Source: DATKBT01 sp035546295 (GTDB taxonomy: Bacteria > Acidobacteriota > Thermoanaerobaculia > Multivoradales > Multivoraceae). Taken from it: DNA of 43,458 nucleotides. A program made the position numbers and the translations under genes. The stretch spans positions 1 through 43,458 of the forward strand of contig DATKBT010000040.1 in assembly GCA_035546295.1 (NCBI GenBank), written 5' to 3'. Positions 23,359 to 31,422 of this stretch are shown here, in pieces; position 1 is the stretch's first letter, and each line of letters opens with the position of its first letter. Under the pieces are notes generated by a model, which saw nothing but the letters and a program-made list of their open reading frames with translations, was not told the origin of the DNA and made no database searches.

Positions 23359-24687
23359 TCCCCGCCGATCGCCGAGCCCACCACCGACGTCGCCCTGCGC
23401 GCTCGAGGGCTCGGCAAGACCTATCGGCTCTACGCCAGCCCCTGGGACCGGCTCCTCGAGCGCCTGACCGGCCGTCCGCGTCACCGCGAGCACGTCGCGC
23501 TCTCCGACGTCGACCTCGAGATCCGGCGGGGGGATGGGTTCGGGGTCATCGGCCAGAACGGCGCCGGCAAGTCGACCCTGCTCAAGCTGCTGGCCGGTGT
23601 GCTCGAGCCGACCGCCGGCGAGCTCGAGGTGCGCGGGACGATTTCGTCGATCCTCGAGCTCGGCGCGGGCTTTCACCCGGAGTTCAGCGGCCGCCAGAAC
23701 ATCCGGATCAACGCGGCGCTGCTCGGCCTCGACTCCGCCACCGTCGAGGCGAAACGCCCCGCGATCGAGGAGTTCTGCGAGCTCGGCGACTTCCTCGACC
23801 GGCCGGTGAAGACCTACTCGACCGGAATGGTGATGCGACTGGCGTTCGCCATCGCCACCCAGGTCGATCCCGAGGTGCTGATCGTCGACGAGGCGCTCTC
23901 GGTCGGCGACGGCTACTTCCAGAAGAAGTGCAGCGATCGGATCCTGGCGCTGCTCGAGCGTGGCTGCACCCTGCTCTTCTGCTCCCACGCCATGTACTAC
24001 GTCGACACCTTCTGCACCGAGGCCCTGTGGCTGCGCGACGGGCGGATCGCGGCCCGTGGCGAGGCGACCGAGGTGATCCGGGAGTACGAGGCGTTCCTGG
24101 CGCGGGCGAGCGCGGACCGCATGGCGGCGGCCGGCGAGGGGGGAGACGAGGAGCCGCATCGATGGCCGGAGGTGGCGCCCAGCGGCGGCTCTCCGGCGCG
24201 GCTGGTCAGCGTGCGGACGCTGCCCGAGGGGGGAGTGGTGCGGTGCGGCGACTCGGTGCGCATCGAGGTGGAGTGGGTGAGCGACGACGACGAGCTCGCC
24301 TTCCACGTCGGCGTCGGGATCAATCGAATCGACGAGGTCGAGATCATCTCCCTCAACACCAGGGAGCTCGGCGTCGGGCCGTTCTCGGGGAGGTCCAGCT
24401 ACCGGGGCGCGTTCCTCCTCCCCGAGCTGCCGCTGGTCAAGGGGGACTTCCACCTCTACGTCTTCCTGCTCGACGAGCGGGCGCTGCACGTCTACGACCG
24501 GCGGATCAGCGAGCAAGCGCTGCGGGTGAAGGAGGGGACCTATCGCTTCGGCCTGGTCCGGGTGCCCTACCGCTGGGAGGCGATCGACCGGCCTTCGGGG
24601 GCGCCCGCGGCTCCGGACTCGGGGACGCCGATCGGCTCCTCGGCGGCAGCGGTTGCGGGCGACGAGGCACCCGATCTCGGACGTTAG
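23356..24687 (+). CDS. wzt: Polysaccharide ABC exporter ATPase with C-terminal Wzt-type domain
   Basis: 443 aa. ATPase domain (about 1-250): Walker A GQNGAGKSTLLKLL, the Wzt/TagH-typical ISSILELGAGFHPEFSGRQNI, ABC signature YSTGM and Walker B VLIVDEALSVGD. Residues about 275-415 form a second beta-rich domain (ARLVSVRTLPEGG..., ELAFHVGVGINRIDEVEIISLNT, GDFHLYVFLLDE) of the Wzt C-terminal type, which in studied systems binds the modified non-reducing end of the glycan before export. That would predict a chain terminated or capped by modification, and modifying enzymes (methyltransferase, GNAT, radical SAM) lie in the same locus. The last about 30 residues are Ala/Gly/Pro rich. Confidence 0.9.
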   Translation: MSPPIAEPTTDVALRARGLGKTYRLYASPWDRLLERLTGRPRHREHVALSDVDLEIRRGDGFGVIGQNGAGKSTLLKLLAGVLEPTAGELEVRGTISSILELGAGFHPEFSGRQNIRINAALLGLDSATVEAKRPAIEEFCELGDFLDRPVKTYSTGMVMRLAFAIATQVDPEVLIVDEALSVGDGYFQKKCSDRILALLERGCTLLFCSHAMYYVDTFCTEALWLRDGRIAARGEATEVIREYEAFLARASADRMAAAGEGGDEEPHRWPEVAPSGGSPARLVSVRTLPEGGVVRCGDSVRIEVEWVSDDDELAFHVGVGINRIDEVEIISLNTRELGVGPFSGRSSYRGAFLLPELPLVKGDFHLYVFLLDERALHVYDRRISEQALRVKEGTYRFGLVRVPYRWEAIDRPSGAPAAPDSGTPIGSSAAAVAGDEAPDLGR

Positions 24688-24882
24688 GAGCGTGTCCGAG
24701 CCTCGCCCAGAATCGGACAGGTGGTTCAGGCCCAGAGGCTTTGCGTTCGCGTGCCGGGGCGCCGGCTCGGTTGCCGCGACCCGCTCGGACGCTGCGATTC
24801 AGCTCGCCGCGGTCCTCTCGGTCGCTGCGCCGGGGAGGCCGGGGCTTCGCTCGACGCTCCCGACGCGTCCGGCGGTGCGGCC

Positions 24883-25974
24883 ATGACCGGCGCCGGCGCG
24901 ACGGCGCCCGCGGTGTCGGTGGTCCTGGTGCACTACCGGACCCCCGAGCTGCTGCCGGCGACGTTGTCGGCTGTGGGCGCGCAGCTCGACGAGCTCGGCC
25001 TCGAGCACGAGCTGCTGGTGGTCGACAACAGCGGAGATGCCGCCGCGGCCGGACCGCTCGAGCCGCCTGGCGTGCGAGTCCTCCACCCTGGAGCGAACCT
25101 CGGCTATGCGGGCGGGCTGGTGGCGGGGGTGGAGGCGAGCCGAGGCGAGGCGCTCGTCCTGATGAATCCCGACGTGCTGGTGGGCGCCGGCTGCCTCGGG
25201 GCCCTGCTCGACCCCCTGACGCGCGATGCGGAGGTCGCGGGTCCTCGCTTCTACTGGGACGAGGAGCGGCGGCTGCTGCTGCCGCCGGGCGAGGAGCGGG
25301 ACCTCCCCGCCGAGCTGCTCCGGGCCCTCGCCACCCGGTCACCCGCGGTCGCCGGCCTCGCCCGGCGGCGATGGCGCCGGCACGCTCGCCGACACTGGCA
25401 GGCGAGACAACCGATCGAGAGCTGGACGCTCAGCGGCGCCCTGCTCGCGCTGCGCCGGGGGACCTGGGAGCGGGTGGGTCCGTTCGATACGGGCTACCCG
25501 CTCTACTTCGAAGAGACCGACTGGTTGATCCGTGCGCGCCGGAGGGGTGTGCGAGCACTCCACGTCCCGGCGGCTACGGCCGTCCACCACTTCGACCAGA
25601 GCGCGCAGGGGGAGCCGCGCGCGCAACACTGGTACGCCGAGTCCTGCCGGCGCTTTCGCCGCCGCCACTACGGACGCCTGGCCACGCGCGTGCTCGAACG
25701 GACGGAGGCGGCCAGCGGAGCGCCCGCCGGGCTCGCCGCCTGGCCGCCGCTCGAGGATCTCCGCGGACCGCTCTGCGTCGAGGTGTCGCCGCGCGCCTGC
25801 GGCTTCCCGGCCGCCGCCGAGCCCTCGGTCGCGGAGCCCTCGGCGTGGTCTCTCCCCGCAACGATTCGGGACCGTCATCCGAAGCTGGCCCTGCACGTCA
25901 CGCTCTGTGCGGGCGCAGGACGCGAGGTCGGACGCTACACTCTCGCCGGCGGCTCCCCGAGCCGGGTCGACTAA
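24883..25974 (+). CDS. Family 2 glycosyltransferase (rhamnosyltransferase-like)
   Basis: 363 aa. GT2 fold: SVVLVHYRTPELLPATLSAV, nucleotide loop VVDNSG, NLGYAGGLVAGVEAS, metal motif MNPDVLV (NPD in place of DxD), and FDTGYPLYFEETDWLIRARRRG, the acceptor/catalytic region typical of WbbL-like rhamnosyltransferases. The C-terminal about 110 residues are not a known domain. ATG 24883 starts directly before the conserved beta-strand; the longer open frame is Arg-rich and unconserved. A 195-nt gap from wzt contains a small inverted repeat (24693-24719). Soluble or peripheral, adding one sugar to the lipid-linked chain. Confidence 0.85.
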   Translation: MTGAGATAPAVSVVLVHYRTPELLPATLSAVGAQLDELGLEHELLVVDNSGDAAAAGPLEPPGVRVLHPGANLGYAGGLVAGVEASRGEALVLMNPDVLVGAGCLGALLDPLTRDAEVAGPRFYWDEERRLLLPPGEERDLPAELLRALATRSPAVAGLARRRWRRHARRHWQARQPIESWTLSGALLALRRGTWERVGPFDTGYPLYFEETDWLIRARRRGVRALHVPAATAVHHFDQSAQGEPRAQHWYAESCRRFRRRHYGRLATRVLERTEAASGAPAGLAAWPPLEDLRGPLCVEVSPRACGFPAAAEPSVAEPSAWSLPATIRDRHPKLALHVTLCAGAGREVGRYTLAGGSPSRVD

Positions 25975-26091
25975 CATTGGCGCGCGGCGCTGTGGTCGCA
26001 GGCCGCGGATCTCCAATCGGCTTCGGCGACCGAGGTCAGCGTCCGACCCGCTGCCTCGCGACAGCGGACCCCGCCGCCGCAGCGGCCTCCC

Positions 26092-27243
26092 ATGAGCCAG
26101 ACCCTCCCACCGATCCTGCCGACGATCCTCTCCGAGAAACCCGTCCCGCCGTCGCACGGGGCCTCGCGGCCACGGCCGAGCCCCTACCTCCACGTCGGGG
26201 ACGAGCAGATCTACGATCCGCTCAGCGACCGGACGTTGTACGCCGGCGAGCGCGACCACGCCCTCCTGCGCGCTGCTCTCGCGGGCGAGGCGCTCGACCA
26301 GGAGGATCGCGCCCGGCTCTTGGCCGAAGGCTGGCTGGCGCCCACCGACCAGGACCGCTCCAGCAGCTACCTGCTCAAGTACGTCTCGCTCGAGGCGCAC
26401 ACGGTCTGCAACCAGGCCTGCTACTTCTGTCCGGTCTCGATCGCTCCGCGCGAGAGCTACTTCATGCCCACGCCGCTCTACGAGCGCATCGTCGGCGAGC
26501 TCGCCTCCTTTCGCGACACGATCGAGGCGGTGTTCATGATCAACTACAACGAGCCGACCGCCGATCGGCGGTTCGTCGACCAGGTCCGCACGATCCGGGC
26601 GGCCGGCCTGCCGCCGGCGGTGCTGACCAACGGCTCCGGTCTCACCCCCGAGCGCGTCGACGCGCTGGTCGAGATGGGCGGCCTGCGCTTCCTCTCGATC
26701 AACCTGTCGACGCTCGATCGCGATCGCTATCGCAAGGAGCGCGGAGGCGATCATCTCGCTCTGGTGCTGCGCCACCTCGACTACGCCAAGGACCGGCCGC
26801 TGGCCGAGCAGATGGACATCGTCGTGCTCGGCACCGGAGACGACAGGCACTCGAGCGACTTCGAGCAGATCTCGCAGCGCTTCGCGGGCAGCCGCTTCAA
26901 CGTCAAGCGCTTCGAGGTGATGGATCGCGCCGGCTACCTCGAGGTCGGGCTCAAGCCGGCGCTGCCCAAGCAGCGTCTGTGCGGCTGCGACAACGTCGGG
27001 TCGCGCCCGCTCCAGCACCTGCACGTCACCCCTCGCGGCAAGTGCGTGCTGTGCTGCGAGGACTACGACGAGAAGTACGTGGTCGGAGACCTGAGCACCT
27101 CGAGCGTCGCCGAGGTCCTCGCGGGCCCCGAGCTCGCCCGGATGCGCCGCTGGGTCTACGGCGTCGAGGAGGCGCCGGCCGACTTCATCTGTCGGGGCTG
27201 CGAGTTCGCCCTGGCGAACGAGGCGCGAGGGTCCCGCGGCTGA
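26092..27243 (+). CDS. Radical SAM enzyme with SPASM-type C-terminus
   Basis: 383 aa. Radical SAM cluster motif C106-NQA-C110-YF-C113 (CxxxCxxC) in LEAHTVCNQACYFCPVS. The barrel continues with MINYNEPTAD and LTNGSGLTPERVDAL. The C-terminus has a cysteine-rich SPASM-like auxiliary cluster region: C297, C299, C318, C321, C322, C367 and C370 (LCGCDN, GKCVLCCEDYDEKYVVGDL, FICRGCEFA). About 90 residues precede the barrel and look like a small winged-helix or PqqD-like segment (YAGERDHALLRAALAG...LLAEGWL). SPASM enzymes modify peptides, sugars (as in aminoglycoside dehydrogenases) or other substrates. Position between two glycosyltransferases suggests a sugar or sugar-nucleotide substrate; no precursor peptide gene is visible nearby. 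Confidence 0.85.
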   Translation: MSQTLPPILPTILSEKPVPPSHGASRPRPSPYLHVGDEQIYDPLSDRTLYAGERDHALLRAALAGEALDQEDRARLLAEGWLAPTDQDRSSSYLLKYVSLEAHTVCNQACYFCPVSIAPRESYFMPTPLYERIVGELASFRDTIEAVFMINYNEPTADRRFVDQVRTIRAAGLPPAVLTNGSGLTPERVDALVEMGGLRFLSINLSTLDRDRYRKERGGDHLALVLRHLDYAKDRPLAEQMDIVVLGTGDDRHSSDFEQISQRFAGSRFNVKRFEVMDRAGYLEVGLKPALPKQRLCGCDNVGSRPLQHLHVTPRGKCVLCCEDYDEKYVVGDLSTSSVAEVLAGPELARMRRWVYGVEEAPADFICRGCEFALANEARGSRG

Positions 27244-27310
27244 CGGGATGACGGGCCCGCTTCGCACCTGCGGCGAAGGGGACGGCGTCGACGGACCCCG
27301 GAGCTGATCT

Positions 27311-28315
27311 GTGCGCATCACGTACGTCCTCGCCTCGAACGAGCTCAACGGCGGCCACAAGGTCGCGCTCCAGCAGGTCGACCTGCTGCGGCGCGCCGGT
27401 CACGAGCTGACCCTCCTCTCCCACGGCGAGCGCCCCTCGTGGTCCGGGTACGACGGTCCCTACCACGACCTCGACGCCGGCTCGCCGCAGCTCGCGTCGC
27501 AGGACCTGGTCGTCGGCACCTTCTGGACCACCCTGCCGGTGGCCCGCGACCTCGGCGTCGGGCCGGTGGCTCATCTCTGTCAGGGCTACGAGGCGGGGCT
27601 CGAGCACCTCGAGAGCCAGCGGTCCGCGATCGAGGAGGTGTATCGGTTGCCGATTCCGGCGCTGGTTGTCTCTCCGCACCTGGGCGACCTCCTGCGCGAG
27701 CGCTTCGGCAGACAGAGTGTCTGGACGCCACCGCCGCTCGACCGGCGGTTCCGGCCCGCGACGCTCCCACGCCTGGCGCCGCGCCGCCGTCCGCGGATCG
27801 CGATCCCCGGCATCTACGAAGCTCCAGTCAAGGGGGTGCGGGAGGCGCTCGACGCCGTCGCTCGGGTCCGCGCCGCCGGGATCGAGGCGCGGGTGCTGCG
27901 CCTGAGCTTCCGGCCGCTGACCGACGAGGAGCGCGCGCGCTTGGAGCCGTCGACGTATCTCTGCGCAGTGCCCCCCGAACACGTGGCGCGCGAGCTGCGG
28001 GCCTGCGATCTCCTGCTGCTCGGCTCCCGCCGCGAGGAGGGCTTCGGGCTGCCGCTGCTCGAGGCGATGGCGTCGGGGGTGCCGGCGGCCGGCTTTGCGA
28101 TTCCCTCGGTGCGCTGCTTCGCGGAGGGGGCGGTGCGGCTGGTCGAGCCGGAGGACGCCGAGGCGCTCGGCGGTGCGGCCTTCGAGCTGCTGTCGAATGC
28201 GGCGACCTGGCGGCGAGCGCGGCGCCGGGGTCTTCGGGCCGCCGCGCGATTCCGGCCCGAGGCGGTCGCCCCGCGGCTGCTCGACGGGGTCCGCTGGGCG
28301 GCGTCTCAGGCTTGA
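27311..28315 (+). CDS. Family 4-type (GT-B) glycosyltransferase
   Basis: 334 aa, GTG start. The N-terminal half opens with RITYVLASNELNGGHKVALQQVDLLRRAGHEL, the glycine-rich first strand and loop of GT-B enzymes. The C-terminal half contains IPGIYEAPVKGVREALDAVARV, a helix region ACDLLLLGSRREEGFGLPLLEAMASGVPAAGF (the EEGFGLPLLEAMASG sugar-nucleotide site with the E-x7-E motif) and VRLVEPEDAEALG. The length is on the short side for GT4. It ends 18 nt before the stop of the convergent methyltransferase gene; the two are separated by a perfect palindrome. Confidence 0.87.
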   Translation: MRITYVLASNELNGGHKVALQQVDLLRRAGHELTLLSHGERPSWSGYDGPYHDLDAGSPQLASQDLVVGTFWTTLPVARDLGVGPVAHLCQGYEAGLEHLESQRSAIEEVYRLPIPALVVSPHLGDLLRERFGRQSVWTPPPLDRRFRPATLPRLAPRRRPRIAIPGIYEAPVKGVREALDAVARVRAAGIEARVLRLSFRPLTDEERARLEPSTYLCAVPPEHVARELRACDLLLLGSRREEGFGLPLLEAMASGVPAAGFAIPSVRCFAEGAVRLVEPEDAEALGGAAFELLSNAATWRRARRRGLRAAARFRPEAVAPRLLDGVRWAASQA

Positions 28316-28325
28316 TTCATCAGGC

Positions 28326-28351
28326 CTGATCGATCAGGCCTGATCGATCAG
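28326..28351. terminator. Perfect 26-bp palindrome between convergent genes
   Basis: CTGATCGATCAGG followed by its exact reverse complement, centred on GGCC, with no loop. It covers the last codons of the minus-strand methyltransferase (LIDQA and stop) and lies 11 nt after the stop of the plus-strand glycosyltransferase. Each half is itself nearly palindromic (TGATCGATCA). Plausible as a bidirectional transcript end, or as a recombination or protein-binding site; no T-run. Confidence 0.55.
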
Positions 28352-29488
28352 AACATAGAAGCCCTTGGTCGACAGGCTGTCGAGATCGGCTGCGAAACCG
28401 TCGAAGCGCCTGGGCTCCGGCGGCGGCTCGGTGCGCTGAGGAACCAGCTCGAAGCGCTCGATGCCGGAGCGCTCGAGCCAGTCGGTCAGGGTGCTGCGGG
28501 TGAAGAACCGATAGTGGGTGTAGCAGAGGAGACCCACCGGCAGGTAGTCCCACCGGCCCGCGACGAGATCCTCCACGACCGAGTAGTGGCCGACGTTGGG
28601 AATCGAGAGGATGGCGCGCCCGCCGGGCGCGAGCAGCCCTGTGATCCGTCGCAGGAAGCCTTCGGCGTCGACCAGGTGCTCGACCAGCTCGAGTGCGAGA
28701 ATCGCGTCGAACCGGCCCGTCAGCTCGAGGCTCTGGACGTCGCCGGTCACCACCCGATGGAGCCGTCGCGCCGCGTCGCGAGCCACCACCGGGTTGAGCT
28801 CGACGCCGGTCACGCGGCAGCCCAGCCGCTCCTGGATCAGCGCGCCGGTGGCGCCGCGACCGCACCCGACCTCGAGCACCTCGCGCGCCCCGACCGGCAG
28901 GTACGGGAGGACGTCGTCGCGAACCTCGCCGTAATAGTCGATGAACTCGTGGCAGAGCCCCGCGACCGTGAGCCGATCGTCGGGCGGTCCGAGCCGGCGG
29001 CCCGCGTGGGGGTCGGCGAGCAGGCGATCGACCGAGACCTCGGCGCCCAGGCGCTGGAACCACTCGGCGTCGAGCAGCGCGACCGGCAGACGGGTTGGAG
29101 TCGGCGCGCTTTCGGAGGGCGGAGCGTCGAGCGCCCGGCTCTCCAGCCGCTCGAAGCCGCGCAGGGTGTAGATCGGCGGCTGGCTTCCGTCGGGGGAGCC
29201 GTCCGGCAGGAACGTCGCCGCCGGACGAGGGCGCGCCTCCACCGACCCCATGCGGATCGAGGCGGCGAGCGCCGCCAAGGTTCGCCGACCGATGAGGATG
29301 CGCTCGGAAGCGAGCAGCAGCACCGCGTCGAAGCCGGGAGCCGTGGCCAGAGCGCCGGCCGGATCGACGGTCTCCACCCGATCGAACACCCGCCGGGTCT
29401 CGAGCAGGCAGTGGGAGACGAGATACCGGAACTCTGGCGCATGCGCACCCTCGGAGCCCAGCGAGGAGACCACCAGCAGCGACGACAT
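28334..29488 (-). CDS. Class I SAM-dependent methyltransferase, two-domain
   Basis: 384 aa. Residues about 195-330 form a Rossmann methyltransferase: motif I VLEVGCGRGATGALIQE, VTGVELNPVVARDAARR, GDVQSLELTGRFDAILALELVEHLVDAEGFLRRI and LLAPGGRAILSIPNVGHYSVVEDLVAGRW. A tyrosine/phenylalanine-rich tail (HYRFFTRSTLTDWLERSGI) is typical of sugar/lipid methyltransferases of glycan clusters. The N-terminal about 190 residues are a separate unrecognised domain, perhaps a decayed GT2-like fold (FDAVLLLASERILIGRRTLAALAASIRMG). Its likely job is methylating a sugar, possibly as chain cap. It converges with the upstream glycosyltransferase. Confidence 0.83.
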   Translation of the reverse strand: MSSLLVVSSLGSEGAHAPEFRYLVSHCLLETRRVFDRVETVDPAGALATAPGFDAVLLLASERILIGRRTLAALAASIRMGSVEARPRPAATFLPDGSPDGSQPPIYTLRGFERLESRALDAPPSESAPTPTRLPVALLDAEWFQRLGAEVSVDRLLADPHAGRRLGPPDDRLTVAGLCHEFIDYYGEVRDDVLPYLPVGAREVLEVGCGRGATGALIQERLGCRVTGVELNPVVARDAARRLHRVVTGDVQSLELTGRFDAILALELVEHLVDAEGFLRRITGLLAPGGRAILSIPNVGHYSVVEDLVAGRWDYLPVGLLCYTHYRFFTRSTLTDWLERSGIERFELVPQRTEPPPEPRRFDGFAADLDSLSTKGFYVLIDQA

Positions 29489-29643
29489 CGCCGGATCGTA
29501 GCGGTTCGTCGTACCCCGGGTTAGGGAAGCCAGGAGCCGTCCAAATCTGCCGCTTCACCAGCACGTCGGAAGCATCACGCTCGAACGCGGCTGCGGAGTC
29601 GGCGCTGTTCGAGCGAGCAATCTCGGCATGTGATGCCCCGAGC

Positions 29644-29673
29644 GGCGCCCAACTCCTTCTGGAGTTGGGCGCC
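29644..29673. terminator. Perfect 13-bp hairpin
   Basis: GGCGCCCAACTCC (29644-29656) pairs exactly with GGAGTTGGGCGCC (29661-29673) around a TTCT loop, in the 260-base gap between two minus-strand genes. No T-run on either side in a useful position; a C7/G6/G8 stretch follows (29682-29704). Confidence 0.55.
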
Positions 29674-29713
29674 TTGCGAGGCCCCCCCTGGGGGGTTGGG
29701 GGGGAAAAGATTG

Positions 29714-29752
29714 CTAGCTCCGGAAATGGTATCCACCATTTCCAGGAGCTAG
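29714..29752 (-). terminator. Terminator-like hairpin at the end of the GNAT gene
   Basis: CTAGCTCCGGAAATGGT (29714-29730) pairs with ACCATTTCC-A-GGAGCTAG (29735-29752) with one bulged base and a 4-nt loop. The arm overlaps the stop codon (29749-29751). Read in the gene's direction, the stem is followed by CAATCTTTTCC, a short T-run, so it is a credible factor-independent terminator. Confidence 0.65.
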
Positions 29753-31200
29753 AACAGGTCGCTGTCGCCGTAGGTGTAGAAGAAGTCGGAGGCGCAGTGC
29801 TCGGGCGCTGACGGATCCTCGAACGGCACGACCATCAGCCCGAGCTCCTGCGGCTCGGCCCGCCGCTCGAACCCCGACGTCTCCAGCAGCGCATCGAGCC
29901 ACGCCGGCCTCGGCGGAAACCAGCCGACGACGCTACGCAGCTCGCCGCCGGGGTCGAGCCGCCGAACGGCTTCGGACAACAGGGTCTCGAGACACGGCGT
30001 CTCGGAGCGATCGAGCAGCAGGTCTCCCCAGACGAGCTGGTCCGCGCGGCGCGAGAACACGCTCCATCCCACCAGTCGACCGTGGCGCTCGGCGCCGATC
30101 AGGAGGTAGTCCTGGTCCGGACAGTCGAGATAGCGCCAGCGGACGTACTGGGAGTCGCGGACCACCAACGAGCCGTAGTCGCCGTGCACCCGCCGCCAGA
30201 GCGCATCCAGCTCGTCGGGCGTCGGCGAGGAGACGATGCGATCGCGGCCTAGGAGGCGCCGGCGCGGGCGCGGAGGCCGGCGCTCGAGGTCCCGGCGCCG
30301 AAACGGCACTTCCTCGACCTTGGTCGCACCGACGAAGCGGATCGAGAACTTCTGGATGTTGCCGGTGTTGAAGCCGTAGTTGAATTGCACGCGGCCCCGG
30401 CAGAAGGCCGAGTAGAAGTGTCGCGAGGTGCGGGCGAGGATGCTGGTCGGCCCCCGTCCGACCGAGCGGACCTCGGGGGCCGTCATCGTGTCGCCGACCT
30501 GGTGCACCACGGGCGAATCCTGCACCAAGCGCGAATCGTGCACCGGGTGCGAGGGCACCACGCGCGGGCCTTCGCTGCGATGGAAACGGACGGGGTAGGC
30601 GCAGTACTGACCGACCAGTCGTCCGGCCGGGTCCCGGGCGAGGCTGATGTGGCGGCTTCCCTGCGGGTTCGCCTCGTACTTCCAGGACCAGTGGGCGAGG
30701 TGGCGTTCGACGTGGAAGGAGCGGCGGAACAGCTCGAGGATCTCCTTTTCGTCGCCGGGGCGGTAGGGCCGGATCGAGTAGCCGTCGTAGTCTGCGGCGA
30801 GCCGATCACCGGCGCCGCCCAGTGACGCCGGGCGCAGGACGAAGCCGGCCTCCAGCAGCCAGCACTCGAGCGCCTCGATCGCGGTCGCGTTCCCCCCCGC
30901 AGGGTGGACCAGGAGCAACCGGCCACGCGGGGACAGGAGGCGAGCGGCCCGATCGAGCAGAGCGACGGTCCCGGTCGGGCCGCCCTGCGGATCGCTTTGG
31001 GGATCGCTGTGCGGGCCCCGTCGCGGAGAGACGACCGCGACGTCGGTGCGCGCGTTCGTCTCGGAACCGTCGAGCGCGAGCGCCAGGCTCGGCGGAAGAG
31101 CCTCGGCCACCCAGCACGGAGGCTCTCCCAGCACCGCGACGCTGTCGGCCTCGCGGGGAATCCACCGCCTCAGCCAGGATGAATCCGATTCGGTGGGCAT
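29749..31200 (-). CDS. GNAT acetyltransferase fused to a degenerate methyltransferase-like N-terminus
   Basis: 483 aa. Residues 141-205 begin a GNAT fold: YSIRPYRPGDEKEILELFRRSF, then SLARDPAGRLVGQYCAYPVRF; a second half follows around FNYGFNTGNIQKFSIRFVGA and YLLIGAERHGRLVGWSVFSRR, as in large two-lobed glycan-cluster acetyltransferases. Residues 1-135 keep the second half of a methyltransferase (TVALLDRAARLLSPRGRLLLVHPAGGN...LLEAGF) but the SAM motif I is absent (SVAVLGEPPCW). Three 18-nt repeats encode a polar insert at about 216-232. It likely N- or O-acylates an amino sugar; substrate unknown. Divergent from the next gene. Confidence 0.72.
   Translation of the reverse strand: MPTESDSSWLRRWIPREADSVAVLGEPPCWVAEALPPSLALALDGSETNARTDVAVVSPRRGPHSDPQSDPQGGPTGTVALLDRAARLLSPRGRLLLVHPAGGNATAIEALECWLLEAGFVLRPASLGGAGDRLAADYDGYSIRPYRPGDEKEILELFRRSFHVERHLAHWSWKYEANPQGSRHISLARDPAGRLVGQYCAYPVRFHRSEGPRVVPSHPVHDSRLVQDSPVVHQVGDTMTAPEVRSVGRGPTSILARTSRHFYSAFCRGRVQFNYGFNTGNIQKFSIRFVGATKVEEVPFRRRDLERRPPRPRRRLLGRDRIVSSPTPDELDALWRRVHGDYGSLVVRDSQYVRWRYLDCPDQDYLLIGAERHGRLVGWSVFSRRADQLVWGDLLLDRSETPCLETLLSEAVRRLDPGGELRSVVGWFPPRPAWLDALLETSGFERRAEPQELGLMVVPFEDPSAPEHCASDFFYTYGDSDLF
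30503..30556 (-). repeat. Three 18-nt tandem units inside the GNAT gene
   Basis: Units 30503-30520, 30521-30538 and 30539-30556, each beginning TGCACC on the plus strand, keep the reading frame and encode SHPVHD, SRLVQD and SPVVH-like hexapeptides. Decreasing similarity suggests an old expansion. Confidence 0.7.
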
Positions 31201-31422
31201 GCGGTCGTCGAGCTCGCGCGGAGGCGGGATCGGGATCGTGCGGACGGCCCAGGCGGCCGCACAACGCGGCCGCCACTCGGGCTGTCCGTCGAGGCCACGG
31301 ATCTCTCAGCGGCCGAGAGATGCGGCGCCGGCTTCGGCCCCGTCTGCGGCCGCATCTTAAGGCCCCGGCGCCGTCGATCCGGCCGGGCTTCGGGAGGTTG
31401 CGCGGATACGATAGGCGGCGCA

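Noticed and set aside
24693..24719. TGTCCGA/TCGGACA inverted repeat after wzt as a terminator
   Set aside because: The stem is 7 bp with a 13-nt loop and no T-run; the genes on both sides look like one operon.
29682..29704. G-quadruplex from the C7/G6/G8 run
   Set aside because: Only two G-runs are on one strand, so a four-tract quadruplex is not evident; long homopolymers may also be sequence errors.
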